Positions 53,783 through 61,027 of a DNA stretch of 64,000 nucleotides are shown piece by piece. The position numbers were made by a program, and so were the translations under genes. The stretch is from assembly GCF_041468085.1 (NCBI RefSeq), contig NZ_CP121017.1, positions 776,001 to 840,000 of the forward strand. Reading direction: 5' to 3'. The notes beneath the pieces were generated by a model, which saw nothing but the letters and a program-made list of their open reading frames with translations, ran no database searches and had not been told where the DNA came from. Numbering within the stretch: position 1 is the stretch's first letter; each line of letters opens with the position of its first letter. The DNA is from Tistrella mobilis (lineage in GTDB: Bacteria; Pseudomonadota; Alphaproteobacteria; Tistrellales; Tistrellaceae).

Positions 53783-54988
53783 ATGCAGACGGATGTGGCG
53801 GTGATCGGCGCGGGCCCGGCAGGGCTTGCCTTCGCGCGGGCGCTGGACGGCACCGGGCTCGACGTCACCCTGATCGATCCGCAGCCGGCGGCCATGCTGG
53901 CCGACCCGCCTTTCGACGGCCGCGAGATCGCGCTCACCCATCATTCGATGGCAGTGCTGGAACGGCTGGGCGCCTGGGCGCGGATCCCGGCCGGGGAGAC
54001 CGCCCCGCTTCGCGCCGCCCGGGTGCTGAACGGGGCCGGCCATCGCAGCCTGATCTTCGACGGCGCCGCCGATGGTCGCCCGCTCGGCCGTCTGGTGCCC
54101 AATCACCTGATCCGGCGGGCGCTTCATGACGCGGTACGCGAGCAGACTTCCGCGACGATCCTGGACGGTCTGAAGGCGACCGGCATCCGGGTGCGCCCGC
54201 ATGGGATGGCGGTCGATCTGGAGGACGGCCGCGCGCTGACCGCCCGCCTGGTGGTCGCCGCCGATACCCGGTTCTCGAAGATGCGCGAGGCCCGCGGCAT
54301 CCAGGCCGATCAGGTGGATTTCGGCAAGACCATGCTGGTCTGCCGGATGAACCACGATCAGGTCGATCACGGCGGTGTGGCGACCGAATGGTTCGGTCAC
54401 GGCCAGACGGTGGCGTTGCTGCCGCTGGGCGGCCGCCGTTCCTCGGTGGTGCTGACGCTGCCCCATGCCGAGATCGCGCGGCTGACCGCGCTCGATCCCG
54501 TGGCCTTCGCGGATGAGATCATGGTCCGGCTGGACGGTCGGCTCGGCCGGCTGCAGCTTGAGAGCACCCGCCATGGCTGGCCGCTGGTCGCCGTCCAGGC
54601 CCGCCGCTTCGTCGGCCATCGCTTCGCGCTGATCGGCGATGCCGCGGTCGGCATGCATCCGGTCACCGCCCATGGCTTCAATCTGGGCCTGAAGAGCGCG
54701 GAACGCCTGGCCGACGGCATTGCCCGCGCCGCCCGCACCGATGGCGATATCGCCTCGCCCCTGATGCTGCATCGCTATGAAGCCGGCCACAAGCTGACCG
54801 CGGCGCCGCTCTGGGCCGCGACCAACGCCATCGTCGGGCTCTACACCCGCGACGACCCTGCCGCACGCCTCGCCCGGCGGGCGGTGATGGATCTGGGCCG
54901 CGGCGCGGCGCCGGTGCGCCGGGCGATTTCGGCGCTGCTCATGGATGGCGGTCGCGAGATAGGGAGGGCGGCTCGTTTGTCGTCTTGA
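53783..54988 (+). CDS. ubiM: FAD-dependent ubiquinone biosynthesis hydroxylase (UbiH/UbiF/UbiM family)
   Basis: Flavin monooxygenase of 401 residues in the UbiH/Coq6 family. The FAD motif is DVAVIGAGPAGLAFARAL (4-21). The block LADPPFDGREIALTHHSMAVLERLGAW resembles the UbiM subgroup (a 5-demethoxyubiquinol hydroxylase found in various Proteobacteria) more than UbiH or UbiF. The second FAD motif is FALIGDAAVGMHPVTAHGFNLGLKSAERLADGI. GGAGGAGGGG precedes the ATG at 53783. The last 50 nt are overlapped by the antisense end of the AT-rich unknown gene. The UbiM assignment is by eye. Confidence 0.75.
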   Translation: MQTDVAVIGAGPAGLAFARALDGTGLDVTLIDPQPAAMLADPPFDGREIALTHHSMAVLERLGAWARIPAGETAPLRAARVLNGAGHRSLIFDGAADGRPLGRLVPNHLIRRALHDAVREQTSATILDGLKATGIRVRPHGMAVDLEDGRALTARLVVAADTRFSKMREARGIQADQVDFGKTMLVCRMNHDQVDHGGVATEWFGHGQTVALLPLGGRRSSVVLTLPHAEIARLTALDPVAFADEIMVRLDGRLGRLQLESTRHGWPLVAVQARRFVGHRFALIGDAAVGMHPVTAHGFNLGLKSAERLADGIARAARTDGDIASPLMLHRYEAGHKLTAAPLWAATNAIVGLYTRDDPAARLARRAVMDLGRGAAPVRRAISALLMDGGREIGRAARLSS

Positions 54989-56078
54989 AAGCGGCAGGAT
55001 TGGCGGGCCTGTCATTGCTGGTGAGTTGCCGTGGATCAAACGATATGTTCCAGAGGCGCTTGGCAACAAGAAGCGCGTTCGCGTTTATAAGATCTTTTTC
55101 CGATGTTTTTTCAATGGAGATCAGGAGATGGGCGATCGACCTGGCGAAAGCGACTAACTGTTCGATACGCGCATCTTTCCCATTATGCTGTACTCCGATA
55201 CCATTCAGACTATCTCGAAAAACGTTCATCCATATGGAATTATTATATAGGATTTTCTCGAAATCGCTGTAACTAATGATTCGAAATCGTCGCGTAGAAT
55301 TATGATCGGGTGCCAGCATGATATCGCCGATTGCTTCCTGCCAATCCCTATATATGAGAGATTCGACATCCGCTATAATTTTTATAGCGCGATCGGTTCT
55401 GTCTTGAAGCATGTGATATGGTTTGCTGTGGGAGCGTAATTTACTTATAATTGATCCATATATTGATCTGCAAATCATGTTTTTTTCTTGGGTGGAGAGT
55501 GACTGAAGGCGATCTATATGTTTGGATTCATGGCGAATTAAGGCCTCATGAATTTTGATATCGATATCGATTATGATCTCTTTTCTGTTGAGGGCGTCAA
55601 TTTCTTTAATATCAATCTCCCAGATCTCGCAAAGCCGCTCAAGCCGACGCTGTTCAGCCTGAGGTCCATCGGCTAGAGCGCTCCGAATTCCTTCAATCGC
55701 GACTGAAATGACGCCTGGGAATGCATCGGGTTTCCTCGGTAAAGCGTCAAGCTCCAGCTGTATTGCGCGCAGCCATCCAAGCAAACTTGCAATTCTATAC
55801 AAAGAAGATGTTCTTTTGTATTGAACATGAACAAAATCATGATCCACGGTGAGGTACATGCGCTTGTCTAAAATGATTTCACCAAATCTCCATATTATAT
55901 TCTCTGAGCATCTAATTAACGGGGCCGCATAATTTCTGAACAGCTCTTCTTTCTGCGCACGTTCGCGCCGCCTTGAAAAAAAATTCTGAAAAAGAACGGT
56001 ACAAAAAGTGCTGAGGATGGCGACGAGCGCTGTCGCCAAAATATTTAGAAAGTCACCTGTTTCATTCGGTATAGCCAC
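54939..56078 (-). CDS. Protein of unknown function in AT-rich insert, one N-terminal membrane segment
   Basis: Predicted protein of 379 residues whose coding sequence is strikingly AT-rich against its GC-rich neighbours, suggesting horizontal acquisition. One membrane segment (FLNILATALVAILSTFCTVLFQNFF, about 10-34) is followed by a basic stop-transfer stretch (SRRRERAQKEEL) and a mostly helical cytoplasmic domain rich in Ile, Leu, Lys and Glu. The pattern RNYAAPLIRCSENIIWRFGEIIL...LYRIASLLGWLRAIQLELDAL recalls an uncharacterised single-span family with a Y-x-x-P-L...R-L helix. No enzyme motif is evident. Its 3' end runs 50 nt antisense into ubiM in GC-rich sequence, so the original C-terminus may have been replaced at the insertion. 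Confidence 0.65.
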   Translation of the reverse strand: MAIPNETGDFLNILATALVAILSTFCTVLFQNFFSRRRERAQKEELFRNYAAPLIRCSENIIWRFGEIILDKRMYLTVDHDFVHVQYKRTSSLYRIASLLGWLRAIQLELDALPRKPDAFPGVISVAIEGIRSALADGPQAEQRRLERLCEIWEIDIKEIDALNRKEIIIDIDIKIHEALIRHESKHIDRLQSLSTQEKNMICRSIYGSIISKLRSHSKPYHMLQDRTDRAIKIIADVESLIYRDWQEAIGDIMLAPDHNSTRRFRIISYSDFEKILYNNSIWMNVFRDSLNGIGVQHNGKDARIEQLVAFARSIAHLLISIEKTSEKDLINANALLVAKRLWNISFDPRQLTSNDRPANPAAFKTTNEPPSLSRDRHP

Positions 56079-56273
56079 GGCGCGCCTCGTAAAAATTCGG
56101 AGGTACGGAGACCGTCTGATGCCATTTGCGGCGGCGGCTTCTGAAGAGGGTCTTCCTGCCGAACCGACGATTCTGGTGTTTCAGCCCCCACCGCTGGAGA
56201 GGCATGATAATATCTCGCCACAAAAATTCTATCCAGGGTTATGTCCGGTGCGCCGGGGCCGTCATGAGTGAAT

Positions 56274-56879
56274 TCAGCGCCGGAGTTCCAGAATGTCGAA
56301 CTTGGATTCGAACTGCGGCAGCGGCAGTTCCAGCCGCATGCGCTCGGGGCCGAGCACCACCAGATAGCCGACCTGGTTGCGTTCGGTCTCCGTGCCGTAG
56401 CGCGCGGGGGCCTCGCCCGCCACCCAGCCGGCGCCGGCATAGCCCAGCCGGGTTTTGTCGGCCAGATCATAGAAGGTGCCGCCGGTCCGCTGCGAGCCGG
56501 TCAGCTTTTCCAGTCGCAGCCCGGCGCCGTCATCGGTGATCCGGCACTTGAAGTCGCGATAGACGGTAAGCGGCAACAGCCCGCCCAGCTTGATCGTCCG
56601 GCAGCGCCAGATCCCGACCATCTCGGCCGGCTCCATCGTGGTCGGCCGGCCGCTCAGCACCTCGTCCAGCACCGATACATCCTCGGGCGACCCGCCGGCG
56701 CGCGCCTCGGCGACCGCCTCGGCACGGGCAGTGTCGAAAGCCTCCAGCCGCTGCTGATCCAGGGTGGTGAGGCTGGTGGGGAAGACACCGTCGGCACGGG
56801 CGGGCAGGGCGGTGGTGGCGATGGCGAGCATGGCGGCCAGGGCGACCGGCACCGCCTTGCGGGCGTTCAAGGGCATCAT
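56274..56879 (-). CDS. DUF4893-like exported protein
   Basis: Protein of 201 residues with a signal peptide (ARKAVPVALAAMLAIATTALPARA, cleavage near residue 29). The mature region contains RLEAFDTARAEAVAEARAGG, the block GIWRCRTIKLGGLLPLTVYRDFKCRI with two cysteines that may form a disulfide, and a C-terminal beta-rich part ending LELPLPQFESKFDILELRR. This matches the uncharacterised DUF4893 type found in Alphaproteobacteria. Function unknown. ATG 56876 is an alternative start one codon downstream. Confidence 0.72.
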   Translation of the reverse strand: MMPLNARKAVPVALAAMLAIATTALPARADGVFPTSLTTLDQQRLEAFDTARAEAVAEARAGGSPEDVSVLDEVLSGRPTTMEPAEMVGIWRCRTIKLGGLLPLTVYRDFKCRITDDGAGLRLEKLTGSQRTGGTFYDLADKTRLGYAGAGWVAGEAPARYGTETERNQVGYLVVLGPERMRLELPLPQFESKFDILELRR

Positions 56880-57027
56880 GTCCTCCGGTTTCCGGACAGC
56901 AGGGGCTGGCCCACAGCATGAGCGCGTGGAGACGATGTCGCCACCCTCTGCGCCTCATGTCTCAGCAAGAACACGGGGAGGACGCAGCCGGAAAATGGCC
57001 GCCGTGTCCGCAAGGCCCCGAAACGGA

Positions 57028-57061
57028 CACGCCGCAGCCCGGCGGACCGGACTGCGGCGTG
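57028..57061 (-). terminator. Hairpin downstream of tRNA-Arg
   Basis: A 10-bp perfect stem (CACGCCGCAG at 57028-57037 with CTGCGGCGTG at 57052-57061) begins 6 nt after the tRNA 3' end on the minus strand. Only a short T-run follows (GTCCGTTTCG). Confidence 0.55.
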
Positions 57062-57067
57062 GAAGAC

Positions 57068-57144
57068 TGGCGTGCCCTGCAGGATTCGAACCTGCGACCG
57101 CCGGCTTAGAAGGCCGATGCTCTATCCAACTGAGCTAAGGGCAC
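57068..57144 (-). tRNA. tRNA-Arg (anticodon TCT)
   Basis: 77-nt tRNA including encoded CCA. Acceptor GTGCCC pairs with GGGCAC, discriminator G. The D-loop is CTCAGTTGGATAGAGC. The anticodon loop CTTCTAA lies between TCGGC and GCCGG, giving anticodon TCT (reads AGA). The T-arm is GCAGGTTCGAATCCTGC. Confidence 0.97.
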
Positions 57145-57164
57145 CCGTCAGGCCGGAACGCTGT

Positions 57165-57458
57165 TCAGCGCACGCGGTCCCAGCGGAACTTGTCGGCATA
57201 GGCCTGAATCTTCAGGTCGCGCATATGCGGCTCGTAGACCTCGTAGGTCAGGCCCTTGCGCTTGGCGAAGGCAATGGCCTCGTCCAGGGTCTCGAACCGC
57301 AGCACGACCTGCTGGTCGGTGTCGGCAGAGCCGGTCCAGCCCATCAGGGGGTCCAGGCGCTTCGCCGCTGCGGGTTCCATTTCCAGCACCCATTTGCGGG
57401 TGTTGGCGCGGCCGGACTGCATGGCGTTCTTCGCCGGCAGGTAGATGCGCGCGTCCAT
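57165..57458 (-). CDS. NADH dehydrogenase accessory subunit NDUFS4-like (ETC complex I subunit)
   Basis: Soluble protein of 97 residues from the ETC complex I conserved-region family, homologous to mitochondrial NDUFS4 (18 kDa subunit). Family blocks are ARIYLPAKNAMQSGRANTRKWVLEME, SADTDQQVVLRFETLDEAIAFAKRKGLTYEVYEP and the end KIQAYADKFRWDR. It sits at the peripheral arm of respiratory complex I near the NADH module. The start 57458 is used. It lies between two tRNA genes on the same strand. No other complex I genes are in the window. Confidence 0.92.
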   Translation of the reverse strand: MDARIYLPAKNAMQSGRANTRKWVLEMEPAAAKRLDPLMGWTGSADTDQQVVLRFETLDEAIAFAKRKGLTYEVYEPHMRDLKIQAYADKFRWDRVR

Positions 57459-57579
57459 CGCCTCACACGATCCTTGTCGACGGGCCTCGATACCGGTCGC
57501 TCGGGGCCGGCGGGCCGTTTCTGGTGGTCCGGTTTGCGGCCGCGGGCCGAGAGGCCGGCACGGCCGGACAGGATAGAAA

Positions 57580-57656
57580 TGGTCGGGGCGGCGTGATTCG
57601 AACACGCGACCCTCTGCTCCCAAAGCAGATGCGCTACCAGACTGCGCTACGCCCCG
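57580..57656 (-). tRNA. tRNA-Pro (anticodon TGG)
   Basis: 77-nt tRNA with encoded CCA. Acceptor CGGGGCG pairs with CGCCCCG, discriminator A. The anticodon loop TTTGGGA lies between TCTGC and GCAGA, giving TGG (reads CCA and, by wobble, CCG). The T-arm is GCGTGTTCGAATCACGC. Confidence 0.97.
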
Positions 57657-57751
57657 CCAAAATCGGAGGTGTGGCCGCGGACGAGGCGTCCGTGTCCAAC
57701 CCCGGTCCAGAGATATACCACGCGGATGCTGCGGCGCAAGCGCCGGGGGTG

Positions 57752-58108
57752 TCACACCTCGCCGGAGGCATCCTCCCGAGGGCTTTGCACGGCGGGTTCA
57801 TGCCCGAATCGGGGGGCCGGGCCCCGGCGCTCTGCCTCTGCCAGCGCAAAGAGCCGGAGCGCACTCGACAGATTGACGCGGTCTACCCGTCGGGCGGCAT
57901 CGATCGCAGCGACCAGGGCGCCCAGCGACATGCCGCGGTCGCGTGCGGCCTGCTTCAGCACCCGCCAGAACGGTGTCTCCAGCGATACGCTGGTGCGATG
58001 GCCCTGGATCGAGACCGAACGCTTCTCGACCGCCGCCTCAAGAGGGGGCAGCGCCAGATCCTGCGGGGGATCGTCGTCGTCAAGCGGGTCCGGGGGGAGG
58101 GCGGCCAT
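57752..58108 (-). CDS. Ribbon-helix-helix domain protein
   Basis: Putative DNA-binding protein of 118 residues. The RHH_4-type domain is residues about 30-95: KRSVSIQGHRTSVSLETPFWRVLKQAARDRGMSLGALVAAIDAARR, where the strand RTSVSLE and two helices form the fold. The Trp-containing FW segment and the start of helix 2 (SLGALV) are characteristic of the alphaproteobacterial family. Flanking regions are low-complexity. Often near transport or envelope genes elsewhere; the target is unknown. Start 58108 (MAALPPDPL). Confidence 0.83.
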   Translation of the reverse strand: MAALPPDPLDDDDPPQDLALPPLEAAVEKRSVSIQGHRTSVSLETPFWRVLKQAARDRGMSLGALVAAIDAARRVDRVNLSSALRLFALAEAERRGPAPRFGHEPAVQSPREDASGEV

Positions 58109-58118
58109 GGTTGGCCGG

Positions 58119-58637
58119 TCAGGCCGCGGGTGTGGCGGCCACGGCCGCAATCTGCGCGCCGGTGATCCGGGCCAGATCGGCCGGTGTGGTTTCGAACACC
58201 GCATGCGGGGTGCCGGCGGCCGCCCAGGCGGTAGAGAGCGCCAGCAGGCCCTCGTCCATCACCACCACTGCGGGGGTGGCATGACCGAGCGGCGGCACGC
58301 CGCCGATGGCATAGCCGGTGGTCCGGCGCACGAAATCGGCATCGGCGCGGCCGGTCTTCGACCCCACGACCTCGGCGAGCCTTGCGGTATCCACCCGGTC
58401 GGCTCCGCCGATCAGCACCAGCACCGCGGCATCGTCGCTGCTGCGCCGGAAGATCAGCGATTTGACGATCTCTTCCGTCCGGCAGCCGACGGCGGCGGCG
58501 GCCTCGGCGGCGGAGCGGGTGCTGTCGGGGAAGATACGGATCACTGCCGGATGGCCGGCGGCTTCAAGCGCTGCGGCCACCCGGCGGGCAGCCGCAGGCA
58601 GATCGGCGGACTTGTCGGCGGTGGTCGCCTCCGCCAT
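58119..58637 (-). CDS. YbaK/EbsC family aminoacyl-tRNA deacylase-like protein
   Basis: Protein of 172 residues with the YbaK/ProX fold. The family pattern is RSAAEAAAAVGCRTEEIVKSLIFR (the catalytic-region lysine in IVKSL), VLVLIGGADRVDTARLAEVVG and TTGYAIGGVPPLGHATPAVVVMDEGLL (the G-G-V-P-P-[L/F]-G-H motif). Members deacylate mischarged tRNA(Pro) or tRNA(Cys). It lies next to a tRNA-Pro gene, although physical proximity is not evidence of a link. Start 58637. Confidence 0.9.
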   Translation of the reverse strand: MAEATTADKSADLPAAARRVAAALEAAGHPAVIRIFPDSTRSAAEAAAAVGCRTEEIVKSLIFRRSSDDAAVLVLIGGADRVDTARLAEVVGSKTGRADADFVRRTTGYAIGGVPPLGHATPAVVVMDEGLLALSTAWAAAGTPHAVFETTPADLARITGAQIAAVAATPAA

Positions 58638-58642
58638 CGGGT

Positions 58643-59158
58643 TCAGCGCTTGCGGAACCGGTCGAGCGCCACGACGTTGTCGCCGGCCTCGGCCTCAGGG
58701 AGCGGTGCCGTGCGGCCATTGTCCTGGCCGTCGGAGAGCCGGTCCTCGATCTCGAACATGTCCTCGTCGACCTCTTCGTCCTCGTCGTCGAACAGGTCGT
58801 CGGAATCGTCGATGGCGTGGAACTGGAGGCCGAACTTGACGCTCGGATCGGCAAAGCCGGTGATCGCGACGAAGGGCACGACCAGACGTTCATGGCGGCC
58901 ACCGAAGGCCAGCGTCACCGCAAAACCGTGCTGGTTCACGTCCAGGCCCCAGAATTCGTGCTCCAGCACGATGGTCATCTCTTCGGGGTAGCGGGCGCGA
59001 AGATACTCCGGCACCTCGACGCCCGGCGCCTGGGTGCGGAAGGTCAGGTAGAAATGATGGCCGTCGCTCAGGCCGCTTTCTGCAGCCTGTTCGAGAACGG
59101 TGCGGACCACCCCACGCAGAGCGGTGTCGATGAGCTGGTCGTAGGCGATCTGCGGCAT
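58643..59158 (-). CDS. sspB: SspB family ClpXP adaptor (alpha-type)
   Basis: Adaptor of 171 residues that delivers ssrA-tagged proteins to ClpXP. The N-terminal substrate-binding domain (about 1-115) includes FYLTFRTQAPGVEVPEYLRARYPEEMTIVLEHEFW and LVVPFVAITGFADPSVKFGLQF. An acidic linker (DDSDDLFDDEDEEVDEDMFE) leads to the C-terminal ClpX-docking motif NVVALDRFRKR. This is the alphaproteobacterial SspB type. It is transcribed just downstream of ssrA on the same strand, so tag and adaptor genes are adjacent. Confidence 0.92.
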   Translation of the reverse strand: MPQIAYDQLIDTALRGVVRTVLEQAAESGLSDGHHFYLTFRTQAPGVEVPEYLRARYPEEMTIVLEHEFWGLDVNQHGFAVTLAFGGRHERLVVPFVAITGFADPSVKFGLQFHAIDDSDDLFDDEDEEVDEDMFEIEDRLSDGQDNGRTAPLPEAEAGDNVVALDRFRKR

Positions 59159-59289
59159 GCGGCGTCCGGTCTCGATGATCGTCGGTTGAAGATGATCGTC
59201 GGCTAGAAAAGGGTTCAGGGCTGACCGCAGCGGCGGATCCCGCATCCCGCGACACGGCACCCGCACCGGCTGCGGCCGGCGATCGAGTG

Positions 59290-59573
59290 GGGGGCTTCTG
59301 TTGCCCGGTGCCCCCCGGACCGCGCTTGCCTAGTTAGGCAGCGAGGGCGACACGGTTGTCGTTCGCACCTGTTTGAGTGACCCGATAACGGCGGTATCAT
59401 GCCGGGCGAAGACCAAACCTTTACCACGCACGTCGATCCTGGCTCGCCCCCATGGAGCACCGGCCCGAAGGCCGGTGATCTGAACTGGTGGAGGCGCCGG
59501 GCACTGCCCCCGGGTCCGATACGTTTATTCCGAGAGGCCCTGTATCGCCATAGCCGGCCTTGCGACCGGCCCC
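59290..59573 (-). ncRNA. ssrA: tmRNA (ssrA), circularly permuted two-piece form
   Basis: On the minus strand the acceptor piece comes first and ends GGCGCCTCCACCA, with encoded CCA ending at 59486. A 34-nt intervening segment (59485-59452) carries a perfect hairpin CACCGGCC-TTCG-GGCCGGTG. The coding piece then begins GGGGGCG at 59451, which pairs with CGCCTCC of the acceptor end; GGGGGCGAGCCAGGATCGACGT is the usual tmRNA 5' sequence. The tag frame runs 59366 to 59334: GCG AAC GAC AAC ... GCC TAA, encoding ANDNRVALAA. This permuted order is that of Alphaproteobacteria. The 3' end is approximate (a GC hairpin near 59290-59317). Confidence 0.95.
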
Positions 59574-59576
59574 TCA

Positions 59577-59604
59577 TATATAGGCCCTCGGCCGTGACAT
59601 GCAA
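59577..59604 (-). promoter_or_regulatory. Promoter of ssrA
   Basis: Minus-strand TTGCAT (59604-59599) and TATATA (59582-59577) are separated by 16 nt, giving a sigma-70-like promoter. The predicted start is near 59570, directly before the GGGGCCGGTCGC stem of the acceptor piece. Confidence 0.6.
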
Positions 59605-59712
59605 AGCCCAAGCTGCGGCCATGCGATGCAGGGGTACGCCGCACCCTTGCCTGCGGGGGGCTGCCCCTGTATCCAGAGGCCACCAGATCCACGCCGGAAG
59701 GAGACCGACGCG

Positions 59713-60651
59713 ATGACCGTAACCCCCGAGCAGCAGGCCGAAATCGATGCCCTGCGCGCCGAGGCGGTGCCCACCCTGCGCACGGTCTCGACCGGTATGG
59801 AGAGCATTCTTCACACCGCTTTCCCGGTGCTCGACCACGGTTTCGTGCGGGTGGTCGACTATATGGGGGATGATGCCGCGGTGGTTCAGGCGGCGCGGGT
59901 CTCGTATGGCCGCGGCACCCGCAAGGTCAACGAGGACCGCGGGCTGATCAATTACCTGATGCGCCACCGGCACACCACGCCGTTCGAGATGTGCGAGATC
60001 AAGCTGCATGTGAAGCTGCCGATCTTCGTGGCCCGCCAGTGGATCCGCCACCGCACCGCCAACGTCAACGAGTACTCGGCGCGCTATTCGATTCTGGATC
60101 GGGAGTTCTATGTGCCGGCGGCCGACCAGGTGGCAGCGCAGTCGACCAGCAACCGCCAGGGCCGCGAGGCGCTGCTGCCCGCCGATCAGGCCGGCCGGGT
60201 GATTGACATCCTGCGCGACGACGCCCGCCGGGTGTACGACAATTACCGCTGGATGCTGAACGAAACCGACGAGGGCGAGGTCGAGGATCCGGCCCGCGAC
60301 CGCCTGGCGCGCGAGCTGGCGCGGATGAACCTGACCCTGAACTACTACACGCAGTGGTACTGGAAGACCGATCTGCACAACCTGCTGCACTTTCTGTCGC
60401 TGCGTGCCGATCCGCATGCCCAGTATGAAATCCGCGCCTATGCCGAGACCATGATGGACATCACCCATCGCTGGGTCCCCCTGGTCGCCGCTGCCTTCGA
60501 GGAATACCGCCTGGGTGGCGCGCAGCTGTCGCGCAGCGCCCTGCATGTCGTCCGGCGCATGCTGGCCGGCGAAACGCCGGCGCGCGAGGAGACCGGCATG
60601 AGCCCGCGCGAATGGCGCGAGCTGATGGCCCTGCTCGGCCGCGACGCCTGA
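59713..60651 (+). CDS. thyX: Flavin-dependent thymidylate synthase ThyX
   Basis: FAD/NADPH-dependent enzyme of 312 residues that makes dTMP from dUMP and methylene-tetrahydrofolate. The ThyX motif is [15 protein letters not shown] (residues 112-126; canonical RHRxxSxNExSxRYs, here Asn at the first Ser position). HRTA-R binding region, QWIRHRTA and the late block [21 protein letters not shown] (nucleotide binding) are all present. GGAAGGAG precedes the ATG at 59713; the frame is open upstream without a family match. No thyA is seen in the window. Confidence 0.96.
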   Translation: MTVTPEQQAEIDALRAEAVPTLRTVSTGMESILHTAFPVLDHGFVRVVDYMGDDAAVVQAARVSYGRGTRKVNEDRGLINYLMRHRHTTPFEMCEIKLHVKLPIFVARQWIRHRTANVNEYSARYSILDREFYVPAADQVAAQSTSNRQGREALLPADQAGRVIDILRDDARRVYDNYRWMLNETDEGEVEDPARDRLARELARMNLTLNYYTQWYWKTDLHNLLHFLSLRADPHAQYEIRAYAETMMDITHRWVPLVAAAFEEYRLGGAQLSRSALHVVRRMLAGETPAREETGMSPREWRELMALLGRDA

Positions 60652-60739
60652 TCCGGCCCGAACAGAGATGCGACACGCCCGGCCGGCGGCAGACCGGCCG
60701 GGACGAGGGAAGCCGAGACGAGGGAAAAGGAGCCCCCCC

Positions 60740-61027
60740 ATGCAGTTCCTGGTCATCGCCCGCGACGGTACCGATGCCGAAGCGCCGGCCCGCCGTGCGG
60801 CGGCGCGCCCGGCCCATCTGGAAAATGCACGCAGAATGAAGGCCGACGGCCATCTGATCATCGGCGGCGCGATGCTGGACGAGGCCGGCACCATGATCGG
60901 TTCGTCCATGCTGGCCGAATATCCCGACCGGGCGGCGCTGGATGCCGCCCTTGCCGCCGATCCCTATACCGTGCAGGGCGTGTGGCAGAGTTTCGAGATC
61001 CGGCCGTTCCGGATCGCCGATCTCTGA
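60740..61027 (+). CDS. YciI family protein
   Basis: Small dimeric alpha+beta barrel protein of 95 residues. The YciI/YCII pattern is FLVIARDGTDAEAPARRAAARPAHLENARRMKADGHLIIGGAMLDEAGTMIGSSMLAEYPDRAALDAALAADPY, with the active-site-like His in the R-P-A-H-L segment. Function of the family is unclear (related to chlorite-dismutase-type ferredoxin-like folds). The ATG at 60740 has AGGAG 9 nt upstream. The stop overlaps the next start by 1 nt (TGATG). Confidence 0.9.
   Translation: MQFLVIARDGTDAEAPARRAAARPAHLENARRMKADGHLIIGGAMLDEAGTMIGSSMLAEYPDRAALDAALAADPYTVQGVWQSFEIRPFRIADL

Noticed and set aside
54990..56260. Insertion sequence or prophage remnant in the AT-rich stretch
   Set aside because: No transposase or integrase frame, no terminal inverted repeats and no target duplication were seen.
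56297..56316. GGATTCGAAC-type T-loop sequence resembling the tRNA-Arg 3' end, near the AT-rich insert
   Set aside because: Only about 10 bases match and they fall within the DUF4893 coding region (codons for QFESKF). It is not a convincing attachment-site duplicate, and no integrase is present.
59599..59712. N-terminal extension of ThyX from 59599
   Set aside because: It lies in the ssrA promoter region, lacks a family match, and GGAAGGAG supports the start at 59713.
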